The translations under genes and the position numbers were made by a program. A stretch of DNA of 64,000 nt, taken from positions 5,152,001 to 5,216,000 of the forward strand of contig NZ_CP135275.1 in NCBI RefSeq assembly GCF_032302195.1, given 5' to 3'. Shown here piece by piece: positions 41,938-50,038 of this stretch; position 1 is the first letter of the stretch, and every line of letters begins with the position of its first letter. The notes beneath the pieces were generated by a model, which was not told the origin of the DNA, did not search any database, and saw only the letters and a program-made list of their open reading frames with translations. This DNA is from Paenibacillus sp. MMS20-IR301 (GTDB lineage Bacteria > Bacillota > Bacilli > Paenibacillales > Paenibacillaceae).

Positions 41938-42119
41938 TACAGCTTCCTGTATGTACCAATCTGATACCTCTTCCCCGGATACGGAGGCCTCAGCCTCAGC
42001 CTGCCCAGCAACTAACGCTGCGTATTCCGCTATAATTGTAAGTTCTCTGACTTCCTGTTCCAGCATCAGCTTATACTGCCTATTGTAACCGATTCAGGCC
42101 ACCGGTGCGAAGCCGCGAC

Positions 42120-42273
42120 TGTAAGCTCCTTTTAGTTATATGATCTTTCAGTTGTACGGTCTATGTTCCTTCAACTGCAAGCTCTTTTAGCTGTATGATC
42201 TTTCAGTTGTACGATTCTCCAGCTGTAAGCTCCTTTTGCTATATAGTCCTTTTAGCTGCATAATCCTTTATTT
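42120..42273. repeat. Degenerate 16-17-bp tandem repeat, about nine units
   Basis: Units such as TGTAAGCTCCTTTTAGT, TATATGATCTTTCAGT and TGTACGATTCTCCAGC follow each other head to tail, with a higher-order three-unit period of about 50-55 bp. It fills much of the divergent gap between lipL and the CHAD gene. It has no open frame of note. Confidence 0.85.
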
Positions 42274-42378
42274 GAAAAGCTGGCCGGAACCCGTTATCCT
42301 AGAGGATAAGAAGATTATCCCATCAATAAAATCCGCCTTTATGCTCATGCTATACACAACCCTTAGGAGTGATGCCGC

Positions 42379-43278
42379 ATGACCGCCCAACAACTGACAA
42401 AGGACAAGCAAGTAAGCAAAACCAGACAATGGGAACAGGCTATGAACAGGCTCTATATTAATTTTCAGGATTACAGCAAGGGAGCGCTCCAGGGCTTCGG
42501 GGATGAAGATATCCACCAGGCCAGAGTTAACAGCCGCAAGCTGCTGACCCTTCTGTCTATTCTGGATCCGGCGCATTCAGCCACGGAAGAGCTGTACAGC
42601 ACCTTCAAGCAGGCCCAGAAAAAGCTCGGTAAAGTCCGGGACGCCGATGTACTGATTGCCTCATTCAAGGAGCGCCGCAAGGCAGCGAAAGAAGCCGGCG
42701 ACACCAAAACTGCAGAGCTGCTGAAAGCAGTAATCCGGCACCAGAAGGATAAGCGGAAGGCGTTCCGCAAAAAGCTGGAGGAGGCCCTCCCCAAGCTGTC
42801 CGGCAAAACGCTTGATCTGCAGTGGAACCGCTTTATCAGTGAACAGCTGGAGCCTCTGGCCGCCAAAAAGGATGCGAATGTGGTCATGCGTGAGCTGGAG
42901 GTCGCTTTCGAGCAGAAGCAGAAAACCTGCAAGACCCTGTTCAAGGCACCGGGCGCTGCTGAGTCAACAGAGGCATTCGATGCGCTTCATGAGCTGCGGA
43001 TTGCGGCCAAGGAGCTGCGTTATACAGCAAATGCAGCTGCGTTCGCACTGAATCAGAAATTCCATGCCCACGAAGCAATCTATAAGGATATTCAGGAGCA
43101 GCTCGGGGTCATTAACGATAAGCGGGTGTGGCTGGAAACCCTGAATGCCATAGGACGCGAGGAGCTGGATGTCGGCAAAAAAACATGGGCCGCATTCACC
43201 GAAGGCCTCAAGGCTGAGGTACTGGAAGCCCTGCATCAGAACGAGGTTGTTCCTGTAACCGTAAGCACGAAATTATAA
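42379..43278 (+). CDS. CHAD domain protein
   Basis: A 299-residue, strongly helical and basic protein with the CHAD features: DIHQARVNSRKLLTLLSILDP near residue 46, KKLGKVRDADVLIASF near 80 and a late LHELRIAAKELRYTANA near 205. Conserved histidines and basic residues in CHAD domains bind polyphosphate, and CHAD proteins localise to polyphosphate granules. It lacks an attached CYTH domain. AGGAGTG precedes the ATG, and it is monocistronic with its own terminator. Confidence 0.9.
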   Translation: MTAQQLTKDKQVSKTRQWEQAMNRLYINFQDYSKGALQGFGDEDIHQARVNSRKLLTLLSILDPAHSATEELYSTFKQAQKKLGKVRDADVLIASFKERRKAAKEAGDTKTAELLKAVIRHQKDKRKAFRKKLEEALPKLSGKTLDLQWNRFISEQLEPLAAKKDANVVMRELEVAFEQKQKTCKTLFKAPGAAESTEAFDALHELRIAAKELRYTANAAAFALNQKFHAHEAIYKDIQEQLGVINDKRVWLETLNAIGREELDVGKKTWAAFTEGLKAEVLEALHQNEVVPVTVSTKL

Positions 43279-43317
43279 CAGATTATCTGCGTCCGCCATA
43301 ATAATCAATGAAATGGA

Positions 43318-43353
43318 AACGGGTACTCTCTGCGTAAGAGGTACCCGTTTTTG
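43318..43353 (+). terminator. Terminator after the CHAD gene
   Basis: AAACGGGTAC pairs with GTACCCGTTT followed by TTG on the plus strand. Confidence 0.85.
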
Positions 43354-43375
43354 CGGCTTGTTAAGCCTGCTATTT

Positions 43376-43717
43376 TTATATAGTATTCCGGAGCAACCCG
43401 GCAGTTTTGTTCAGCACGCCCTGATATACCGATTTCGGCCGCAGGCCGACCAGCTTCTCAACCGCCTGCCCGCCGCTGTAGACGATGACTGTCGGCATGC
43501 TCATCACTCCGGCTTCAGATGCCAGCTCCGGCAGTTCATCGCAATCAACCTTAATCATCTTTACCGCTTCCCCGTATTCCACATTCAGCTCTTCCAGAAT
43601 CGGCAGCAGCGTTCTGCAGGGCGGACACCACGAAGCACCGTAATCCACCAGTACTGTTCCTTCAGCCTGCAGCTGTTCCCGTACACTTACGGCGTCCTCA
43701 GCAATAATGATAGCCAT
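43376..43717 (-). CDS. Thioredoxin-family protein
   Basis: A protein of about 113 residues with the thioredoxin fold. The active site is WCPPC (Cys31, Cys34 from the chosen start) rather than the usual WCGPC, and the cis-proline segment SMPTVIVY is intact. The ATG at 43717 follows GGAGGAAATGAT. It is 36 bp downstream of a MerR-family gene on the same strand and probably shares its promoter, so its level is likely set by the MerR effector. Confidence 0.92.
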   Translation of the reverse strand: MAIIIAEDAVSVREQLQAEGTVLVDYGASWCPPCRTLLPILEELNVEYGEAVKMIKVDCDELPELASEAGVMSMPTVIVYSGGQAVEKLVGLRPKSVYQGVLNKTAGLLRNTI

Positions 43718-43753
43718 ATCATTTCCTCCTCTTATCCGGGATATCACTCAATT

Positions 43754-44170
43754 CTACTTCAATTCATTCTCTCTGCCGCGGGCCGTCCTGTCTGCCAGTT
43801 CAACTGCTTCACCGGCTGCCTGCTGCTCCTCCAGGATGGAAGCCATCCGCTCCTGCAGATTCTGCTTAATCTGATTCAGCTGCACCAGCTGGCGCTCGAT
43901 TTCTTCCAGCTTACTGCGGTACAGCGGCATGACTTCGGCACAGAAAGCCTCTTTATTCTTAAGAACACAATGCAGGAAGCCGGCAATCTCCCCGGTGGAC
44001 AAGCCCAGATTCAAATAGAGCTTGATCGTCTCCACCGTCTCCACGGCCAGCGGCGAATATTCGCGGTACCCGTTATCCTGGCGGAGCGGTTTAATCAGTC
44101 CCTGAGCCTCATAATATCGTAATGAACGGACACTTACGCCCGTGCTTGCTGCGAGTTCACCTATCTTCAT
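43754..44170 (-). CDS. MerR-family regulator
   Basis: A protein of about 138 residues: N-terminal MerR winged helix (KIGELAASTGVSVRSLRYYEAQGLI, then NGYREYSP) and a long dimerisation coiled coil (about 75-125) rich in Glu and Gln. Two cysteines (LHCVLKNKEAFCAEV) lie at the start of the coiled coil and could bind an effector. The ATG at 44170 follows GGGGAG. It heads an operon with a thioredoxin gene and has a MerR-type promoter just upstream. Confidence 0.9.
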   Translation of the reverse strand: MKIGELAASTGVSVRSLRYYEAQGLIKPLRQDNGYREYSPLAVETVETIKLYLNLGLSTGEIAGFLHCVLKNKEAFCAEVMPLYRSKLEEIERQLVQLNQIKQNLQERMASILEEQQAAGEAVELADRTARGRENELK

Positions 44171-44210
44171 GGCATTCTCCCCGGGGTTCATGAGAAATGG
44201 TCTGCTTGTA

Positions 44211-44241
44211 GTATAAACCCTGACATTAGTGGAAGGGTCAA
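44211..44241 (-). promoter_or_regulatory. MerR-type promoter/operator with 19-bp spacer
   Basis: On the minus strand TTGACC (-35) and TTATAC (-10) are 19 bp apart. The inverted repeat ACCCT-N12-AGGGT fills the spacer (44217-44221 with 44234-44238). An overlong spacer with a central dyad is the hallmark of promoters that MerR regulators activate by DNA distortion. Confidence 0.85.
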
Positions 44242-44292
44242 GGCTTTTTTTATCAGAGAATTTATCCTGCTAACCTGCCTCTGCACAAAGAA

Positions 44293-44319
44293 ACCAACCA
44301 AAGCCGGGCTTCAGTTGGT
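44293..44319 (-). terminator. Terminator after the ThuA-like gene
   Basis: ACCAAC pairs with GTTGGT around a GC-rich inner part (AAGCCGGGCTT); TTTCTTTG follows on the minus strand. Confidence 0.7.
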
Positions 44320-44358
44320 CTCGCAGCTGCCTTTATTTCCTTCAGCGTTTATCTGTAG

Positions 44359-44994
44359 CTACAGTAACCCGGCGGCCCACAGCCCGCCTCTGCGGATCAT
44401 CCTACGGAAAGGCTCTACCGAGAAAGACGGCAGATGATGCCCGGGCATCAGGTAGACAATCCGCCCTTGTCCGAACGGATGGCACCACGCTGCCTGTCTC
44501 ATCGCCCCGCCGTGGGGATACTCCGCCAGCACTGTTGTTGCGAAATAGGGCAGCTGTTCGAAATAATACGGCTCATCCTCAATAACAAAATTGCTGATTC
44601 CGTCCATTATCGGATGCTCCGGAGCAGTGATGCTCATCTGCAGCGCGGTATAATCGGGATGGTGGGTGAAATGGGCCCCCAGCATCAGTCCAAGCTCCTG
44701 ATTGCGCTGCAGGGAGATTCCATTGTGTATTACGAGCAGACCGCCGCCGCCCGCGACATAAGACAGCAGCGCACCGGATTCAGCAGCAGATAGCGGCTGA
44801 TCCGAGAACTCCGTATACGAAACAACCAGGCTGCATTCAGCAAGCTGCTGCGGATTCATCAGCCCGTAATCCTCAGTAGAGATAACGTCGAGGTCCGGGG
44901 CCAGAAGCCCCTCAATCTCACGGTCCACACCTGCGAACGGATGATATTTCACTTCGCTGTAGCTGCCGAATGCCAGTGCTTTTAAAGAAGCCAT
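44359..44994 (-). CDS. ThuA-like (class I glutamine-amidotransferase fold) protein
   Basis: A protein of about 211 residues resembling ThuA, a family tied to trehalose and other sugar utilisation but without a defined reaction. Visible are YHPFAGVDREIEGLLAPDLDV, GGGGLLVIHNGIS, the HPIMDGISNFVIEDEPYYFE segment and GRIVYLMPGHHLPSF. The ATG at 44994 follows GAGGTG. It is co-oriented with the SDR gene 57 bp upstream, probably one operon for metabolism of a sugar or polyol. Confidence 0.83.
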   Translation of the reverse strand: MASLKALAFGSYSEVKYHPFAGVDREIEGLLAPDLDVISTEDYGLMNPQQLAECSLVVSYTEFSDQPLSAAESGALLSYVAGGGGLLVIHNGISLQRNQELGLMLGAHFTHHPDYTALQMSITAPEHPIMDGISNFVIEDEPYYFEQLPYFATTVLAEYPHGGAMRQAAWCHPFGQGRIVYLMPGHHLPSFSVEPFRRMIRRGGLWAAGLL

Positions 44995-45051
44995 TTCATC
45001 TACACCTCTCTTTGTCAAAATAATTCCGCTACCCTCTATTGCCTGACGCTG

Positions 45052-45774
45052 TTACCAGGGCCACAGATTGCCGTCAAGATCAATATAGACAGGCTCCTCA
45101 CTCTGATACTTCTTATGCTCCTGGATGATGCCCATAAGCTTGTAAGCAGAATCCTCCGGAGCAATAGGCGCTTCAAGATTCTTCTCGCCGTGCATATAGG
45201 ATTGCAGCCAGCCGGGATGATAGACCATGACCTGCCCGCCCATCACACGCAGATGATTATGCATCAGTGAGGACTGCATATTAAGCGCTGCCTTCGACAT
45301 GCAGTAGCCGTACATATTAATCCGTTTGTTCTGCCCGATGCTGCCGGCCTCCGAAGAGATATTAACAATCAGCCGCTGCTTGCCCTGCAATAACAGTCCC
45401 ATGAGCGCATTGCTCACTCTCAGCGAACCAAGCGTGTTCACATTATAGATCTGCGCCATGGCTTCATCATCCATATCTACAAGCATTGTAGCATCATCAG
45501 CCTCGTGAATTATAGCAGCATTGTTAATTATGAGATCAATATGCCCTGTACTCCCGGCTATGCTGCGTGCCGCCTTCTTCACACTCTCTACATTGCCGAT
45601 ATCCAGAGGAATCAGTATCAGCTTGTCCGGGTATTGCGCTTTCAGCTTATCCAGCTCACCCCAGTCCGCCAAGTACCGGCCGGCAAATACTCTGTACTTA
45701 TTCTCCAGCAGCGAGCGCGCAAGGTGCAATCCCAGCCCGCGGTCAGCACCGGTAACACAAGCAACCTTTGTCAT
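45052..45774 (-). CDS. Short-chain dehydrogenase/reductase
   Basis: A 240-residue SDR. The cofactor motif TGADRGLG is near residue 8, NNAA near 87, catalytic Ser in IVNISSEAGS and the YxxxK catalytic pair in YGYCMSKAAL near 157. The C-terminal DLDGNLWPW tail is distinctive. Substrate is unknown. It is the first gene of an operon with the ThuA-like gene. Confidence 0.9.
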   Translation of the reverse strand: MTKVACVTGADRGLGLHLARSLLENKYRVFAGRYLADWGELDKLKAQYPDKLILIPLDIGNVESVKKAARSIAGSTGHIDLIINNAAIIHEADDATMLVDMDDEAMAQIYNVNTLGSLRVSNALMGLLLQGKQRLIVNISSEAGSIGQNKRINMYGYCMSKAALNMQSSLMHNHLRVMGGQVMVYHPGWLQSYMHGEKNLEAPIAPEDSAYKLMGIIQEHKKYQSEEPVYIDLDGNLWPW

Positions 45775-45999
45775 TCATTGTCCCCCTATTCCCACTTCCC
45801 GGAGCGCAGGCACCGATTTGCTTCTCACATTAGCATGACCCTCAGTACTATTCAACATCCTGCAAGGGAGGGGGACGGGACTTTCGAACATTCTTTTGCT
45901 TTAATTTTGAACTATGCTACAATCAAGAATAATAGTTGCTAACAACACAATTGCTGGCAAGATGCTTTTACAATTCTAACCCGGGAAGGGGAATCTCCA

Positions 46000-46326
46000 A
46001 TGTCCATTCAACAAATCCATACACTGGATGAACTGCAGCAATACGTCGGCCAGCCCGGCAAAAAATTGCTTTTCAAGCACAGCACCACCTGCCCGATCAG
46101 TGCCAAAGCCCATGAGGAGTTCAAGGCGTATTCCCAGGATTCCGCTACTCCTGCAGCTATAGTACATGTCATTGAAGACCGTCCTGTATCCAATCAGATC
46201 GCCGAGGATTTCGGCATTAAGCATGAATCACCGCAAATTTTCCTGCTTGAGGATGGCGAGGTCCGCTGGAACACCTCCCACTGGAAGATTACCCGGAATG
46301 CCATCAAGGAAGCTGTAGAACAATGA
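46000..46326 (+). CDS. ytxJ: Bacillithiol-system redox protein YtxJ (monothiol bacilliredoxin)
   Basis: A 108-residue thioredoxin-fold protein with a single active-site cysteine, TTCPIS (Cys31), and the PQIFLLEDGEVRWNTSHWKIT C-terminal part typical of YtxJ. It is thought to debacillithiolate proteins. GGGAAGGGGAATC precedes the ATG. It overlaps the glutaredoxin gene by 4 bp (ATGA), so the two are co-translated and probably act together. Confidence 0.93.
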   Translation: MSIQQIHTLDELQQYVGQPGKKLLFKHSTTCPISAKAHEEFKAYSQDSATPAAIVHVIEDRPVSNQIAEDFGIKHESPQIFLLEDGEVRWNTSHWKITRNAIKEAVEQ

Positions 46327-46565
46327 GCGCAAACGTTATTGTCTATTCTACCTCAGGCTGCAGCGACTGCAATCAGGTAAAGCAGCTGCTTACAAGCAAG
46401 GGAGTACCTTTTGAAGTCAGAGATGTCATGGCGAGCGCCGCCTACCAGGATGAAGTAGAGCAGCTTGGCTTCATGGGGATTCCAGTCACCGTGTACGGGG
46501 GCCGGGCGGTCAAAGGCTTCAATCTTCCAGAGCTCCAGGAGCTTATCGACGCTGCCGCCGAGTAA
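46323..46565 (+). CDS. Glutaredoxin-family protein (NrdH/Grx type)
   Basis: An 80-residue glutaredoxin-like protein with a CSDC active site (Cys13, Cys16), a cis-proline IPVTVYGGRAVKGF and a short C-terminal helix. The dithiol centre could reduce YtxJ, an attractive partner given the 4-bp gene overlap, but this is an inference. It ends in a strong terminator. Confidence 0.9.
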   Translation: MSANVIVYSTSGCSDCNQVKQLLTSKGVPFEVRDVMASAAYQDEVEQLGFMGIPVTVYGGRAVKGFNLPELQELIDAAAE

Positions 46566-46579
46566 TATAGTATGAACCC

Positions 46580-46617
46580 AAAGGTACCGCCCTCTCCAGA
46601 AGGCCGGTACCTTTTAT
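46580..46617 (+). terminator. Terminator after ytxJ-grx
   Basis: AAAGGTACCG pairs with CGGTACCTTTT, with TTTTATTT following. Confidence 0.88.
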
Positions 46618-46660
46618 TTATCTGCTCAGCTCTTCAGAACGGGAAGGCTGCTCCAAGCAT

Positions 46661-46844
46661 GCGGACCGTAGAGCGCTTATTTCTCACAAATATCGCCTTT
46701 TAGAGAGCCATGCGGACTCAGGTGCGCTTAACAAAGCCGTTTTCCGCCATTTCGAGCACAATTGAACAATATAAGAGCCCCTGTGTCCATAACGGGCAGA
46801 AAATTAGTCTTTTACACAAAATAAGGTCCTCTCTGTCCGTATGG
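46661..46844 (+). repeat. GGAC-module intergenic element, copy 4 (diverged)
   Basis: The same architecture as copies 1-3 with more divergence: GCGGACCGTAGAGCGCTTAT (46661-46685) and GCGGACTCAGGTGCGCTTAA (46712-46732), then AATATAAGAGCCCCTGTGTCC (46768-46793) and AAATAAGGTCCTCTCTGTCC (46819-46844) in inverted orientation. It occupies the gap between the glutaredoxin gene and a small membrane protein gene. Confidence 0.6.
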
Positions 46845-46917
46845 CTTACATTGTATAGATGCCGGAACAACAAAAGCCGCAGCATCCGCCACGGCCCTCT
46901 ATTTGCCCTATAATAAT

Positions 46918-47106
46918 TTAGCGTTTCCCCTTGCCGCCCTTGGTAAAACGCACAAAAGCCATACAGCAGCCGAGCAGCCCGGCACCAAGCAGAATCGTCT
47001 GCAGCGCTCCCAGCCAAGCTGATTTGTCTGACGGGATCACACTGCTGATAATGATCAGCAGTATCGAGGCCGCGACCAGCGCAGGGGTTTGTCTACTCTT
47101 TTTCAT
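46918..47106 (-). CDS. Small membrane protein of unknown function
   Basis: About 62 residues with a basic start (MKKSRQTPALV), two hydrophobic helices (about 9-25 and 35-55) and a very basic tail (FTKGGKGKR). GGAGTGGTGAT precedes the ATG; a GTG 12 nt upstream is also possible. The pattern fits a true small membrane protein, but it could not be matched to a family. Confidence 0.6.
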   Translation of the reverse strand: MKKSRQTPALVAASILLIIISSVIPSDKSAWLGALQTILLGAGLLGCCMAFVRFTKGGKGKR

Positions 47107-47245
47107 AACAATCACCACTCCCGGATACTAATAGTACTAAGGTACACTATCTGTGGTGAATTAACCAGCTCGTGTATAAAAACATCCTCAAAGCCACTGT
47201 TCATCAGTCATGACCTTGAGGATGTATGGTTTGCTGCAAATTCGC

Positions 47246-50023
47246 CTACTTCAACTGATAGACCTGTGTAACGATCTTATAGCCGTCCACCTGCTGCTCC
47301 GCTGAATCCATTCTGGAGACCCGGCGTTCCAGGACGTCACTTGTGTATACCGCCTCAGCTGCAAAAGAGGTATCCACCTTAAGCTCAGCCGGCTCTGCAC
47401 CCAGATTGTACCAGCGGGCAACAAGATCTCCGGTCTCCTCGGCGAATTTGAATGCAGAGAATGCCAGCGGGGAAGCTTCAGCGTTCCAGCTTAACCACTG
47501 GCCGGATAACGGAAGCTTAACGCCCTCACCAGCCTGCGCGTCCTTAGTTACCGGAGCAACTTTGGCGGCAGGGCCTTTGGTCTGGACAACGGTCCACGGA
47601 ATCTGATATTGATATGCCTGTGCATAGGCACCGGATTCGGCTCCGTCACCTGTATACGGAATGATTGCATACTCAGCGCTCTGTGCGCCCAGGCACTGGG
47701 CTTCCGGCGTTTCGAACACGCCCCAGTCTCCCAGTTCAGAGGAGGAGCGCAGCAGCGTAACCGCGATTGTGTTGTGCCCGTCCAGCAGCACCTCGTATTC
47801 GTTCAAGCCCTTGTTCGCTACCGCAAGCCCGTTCACTCCGTCAGCAACGCTGGCGAACACCTGCTGATGCTGGGCATTGCTTGGATTGACCCATTCTGCT
47901 GCAGGCTTGTTGCTGCGTTTGGCTACTTCAAACACCGAATCCGCATAATGATGATCTGCAGCAAGACCAGTAGGGAATAACGCTCTCAGCCTATGGTCTT
48001 TGGCCTGATTATCGAAGCTTGTGCGGACCTGCAGCATACCGCTGCCGGCTTCAAGCGTATAACGGGTAGTCAGTACAAGCGGAACCATCCGGCTGGAACG
48101 GCTGGCCCGACGCTCTGTGAACGGCACCATTTCGCGTTTCTCTGTCAGGAAAGCCTCATCGGCACTGGCCGGAATTTCCCAGCGCAGGACCGACTCTACC
48201 ACCGCACGGAACGGGGAGTCTTCCACCCATGTAATTTCTGCCTGCAAGCCTTCAGTAGTAAGCGCTGCTTCACCATCCGGCTGGCGGTACACATATTCAT
48301 TGCCGATATCGCCGGTATTCTCATAAGCATTAAGACCTGCATATACAGCACCGGACGCCTTATCTGTCACCGTAACCGTACCGTTGGCAGCCACTGTAAC
48401 ACTCAGCTTGGCATTCTCCATCGTGTTGCCCTGTACCTTAACGGTATCCAGTTCTGCTGATGATGAAGCCGGTGCATCTGCAACCAGTGCATAGGTGCGG
48501 TATCCCAGAGCGGCAACATCCGCTGCCGGGAATGTAACCCGGACCTTGCGGGCCATATATGGCTGCCGGAAACGGTCCTTAGGCAGCTCATAGCCGAAGT
48601 GGACTCCCAGATCCTCGAGCTCGGCCGGATATACTTTACCTGCTTCATCCATAACCTGCAGGTTACCCTGCAGCTCCCGGGCCAATTCTTTGGCCAGAGC
48701 CTGCGGATTAGGGCCTTCAGGGAAATACTTCTTCGCCGTGATCAGCTCTACTGTAACCGTTCCGGTTCTTGTCCAGCCGCTCGTATTGAACACGGTAAAC
48801 GGTACAGGAGCTTCACCCCATGCCGTCACACCGGCTACATCAATAGCTTCAGCCAATAAGCCGGCACTCTGTGCGGCGATGGCTTCCGCCATCTGGCTGC
48901 TCTTGGCGAAGCGGGTTACCATTTCGCGGTGCACTTCATCTACACTGCAGCCGCAAATGCTGTCATGCGGATGATTCTGCATCAGCGTCTTCCACGCATA
49001 GGTCAGAAGATGATGCGGATAAGCCTGCACACCTGCCAGTCCGGCAAATGCAGCCAGCGGTTCGGCAACCTTTTCAAGCAGGGTCTGGCCCGCCTGATTA
49101 AGCTGCTTCAGATATACCCGGGAGGATGCTGTATTCACCAGCGTTCCCCAGCCATCCGTATGCTGGCTGCGCAGCTCGCCTTCAACAGTCACCAGATCGC
49201 CGGGAAGATTGTCCTTCAGCGCCTCCAGATACTGGTCGAAGTTCGAATGCACAAATTCGACATCCGGATATAGTTCAGCTGCTGTCTGAATGGCCTGCGA
49301 CAGATCGGTCTGAATCGGCTGGTGATCGCAGCCGTTCATGAACAGCAGATGCGGGGTAGAGGCGAATTTTTCGGCGTCCGCGAGATTTTTATCCCAGTAG
49401 GCTTTCGCTGCAGCCGGATCTGCCGGAACCTCCATCCCATTGCAGTACCAGTTGGCAAACAGCACGCCAAGCACTTCCGAGCCATCCGGAGAGCGCCAGA
49501 TCATCTCTGAATAAGGCGATTCATAGCTGTCTGCTTCACCTACCGTATTATTGAAGCCTGTCGGCTTCACGCCGCGTCCGAAGATCGCATTACTAATACC
49601 AGCCTGCTGCAGAATCTGCGGCGCCTGGCCCATGTTTCCGAAGGAGTCCGGGAAATACCCTGTTTTGGAGATGATGCCAAACGGCTTGGCATCCACATGT
49701 CCGGTCAGCAGGTTGCGCAGATTAGCCTCACCGCTGGTAAGGAACTCATCCTGCAGCACATACCACGGCCCGAAGTGAATCCGTCCTTCACGGATATACT
49801 TATCCAGCCGCTCTCTCTGCTCCGGGCGGACCTGCAGATAATCCTCACGGATAATGGTCTGCCCGTCCAAGTGGAAATACCGGTAGTCCGGGTCCTGATC
49901 AAGCGTATCCAGCAGCTTGTCCATTAATTCAATCAGCAGCATATGATGATGCTCGTAAGGCATATACCATTCACGGTCCCAGTGGGTATGCGAGATGATG
50001 TGAGCCGTTTTCTTGTTAGTCAT
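47246..50023 (-). CDS. Alpha-mannosidase, glycoside hydrolase family 38
   Basis: A 925-residue GH38 enzyme. The zinc-binding HTHWDREWYM is at residues 12-21, and GYFPDSFGNMGQAPQIL contains the catalytic Asp. Further signs are a C-terminal beta-domain and no signal peptide, so it acts in the cytoplasm. It releases mannose from imported mannosides. GGAGG lies 9 nt upstream of the ATG. It is last in a run GH125-binding protein-permease-permease-GH38 with 15-96-bp gaps, which makes one operon for import and cleavage of mannose-containing oligosaccharides. Confidence 0.93.
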   Translation of the reverse strand: MTNKKTAHIISHTHWDREWYMPYEHHHMLLIELMDKLLDTLDQDPDYRYFHLDGQTIIREDYLQVRPEQRERLDKYIREGRIHFGPWYVLQDEFLTSGEANLRNLLTGHVDAKPFGIISKTGYFPDSFGNMGQAPQILQQAGISNAIFGRGVKPTGFNNTVGEADSYESPYSEMIWRSPDGSEVLGVLFANWYCNGMEVPADPAAAKAYWDKNLADAEKFASTPHLLFMNGCDHQPIQTDLSQAIQTAAELYPDVEFVHSNFDQYLEALKDNLPGDLVTVEGELRSQHTDGWGTLVNTASSRVYLKQLNQAGQTLLEKVAEPLAAFAGLAGVQAYPHHLLTYAWKTLMQNHPHDSICGCSVDEVHREMVTRFAKSSQMAEAIAAQSAGLLAEAIDVAGVTAWGEAPVPFTVFNTSGWTRTGTVTVELITAKKYFPEGPNPQALAKELARELQGNLQVMDEAGKVYPAELEDLGVHFGYELPKDRFRQPYMARKVRVTFPAADVAALGYRTYALVADAPASSSAELDTVKVQGNTMENAKLSVTVAANGTVTVTDKASGAVYAGLNAYENTGDIGNEYVYRQPDGEAALTTEGLQAEITWVEDSPFRAVVESVLRWEIPASADEAFLTEKREMVPFTERRASRSSRMVPLVLTTRYTLEAGSGMLQVRTSFDNQAKDHRLRALFPTGLAADHHYADSVFEVAKRSNKPAAEWVNPSNAQHQQVFASVADGVNGLAVANKGLNEYEVLLDGHNTIAVTLLRSSSELGDWGVFETPEAQCLGAQSAEYAIIPYTGDGAESGAYAQAYQYQIPWTVVQTKGPAAKVAPVTKDAQAGEGVKLPLSGQWLSWNAEASPLAFSAFKFAEETGDLVARWYNLGAEPAELKVDTSFAAEAVYTSDVLERRVSRMDSAEQQVDGYKIVTQVYQLK

Positions 50024-50038
50024 CCAGGTGAACCTCCA

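Noticed and set aside
41938..42066. Extended N-terminus of LipL
   Set aside because: The extra 43 residues have no clear ribosome site, and the internal ATG at 41937 aligns with the family start; kept as an alternative only.
46718..47017. Minus-strand frame of 99 codons across copy 4 of the repeat
   Set aside because: It is antisense to the repeat, without a ribosome site, and overlaps the small membrane protein gene on the same strand in another frame.
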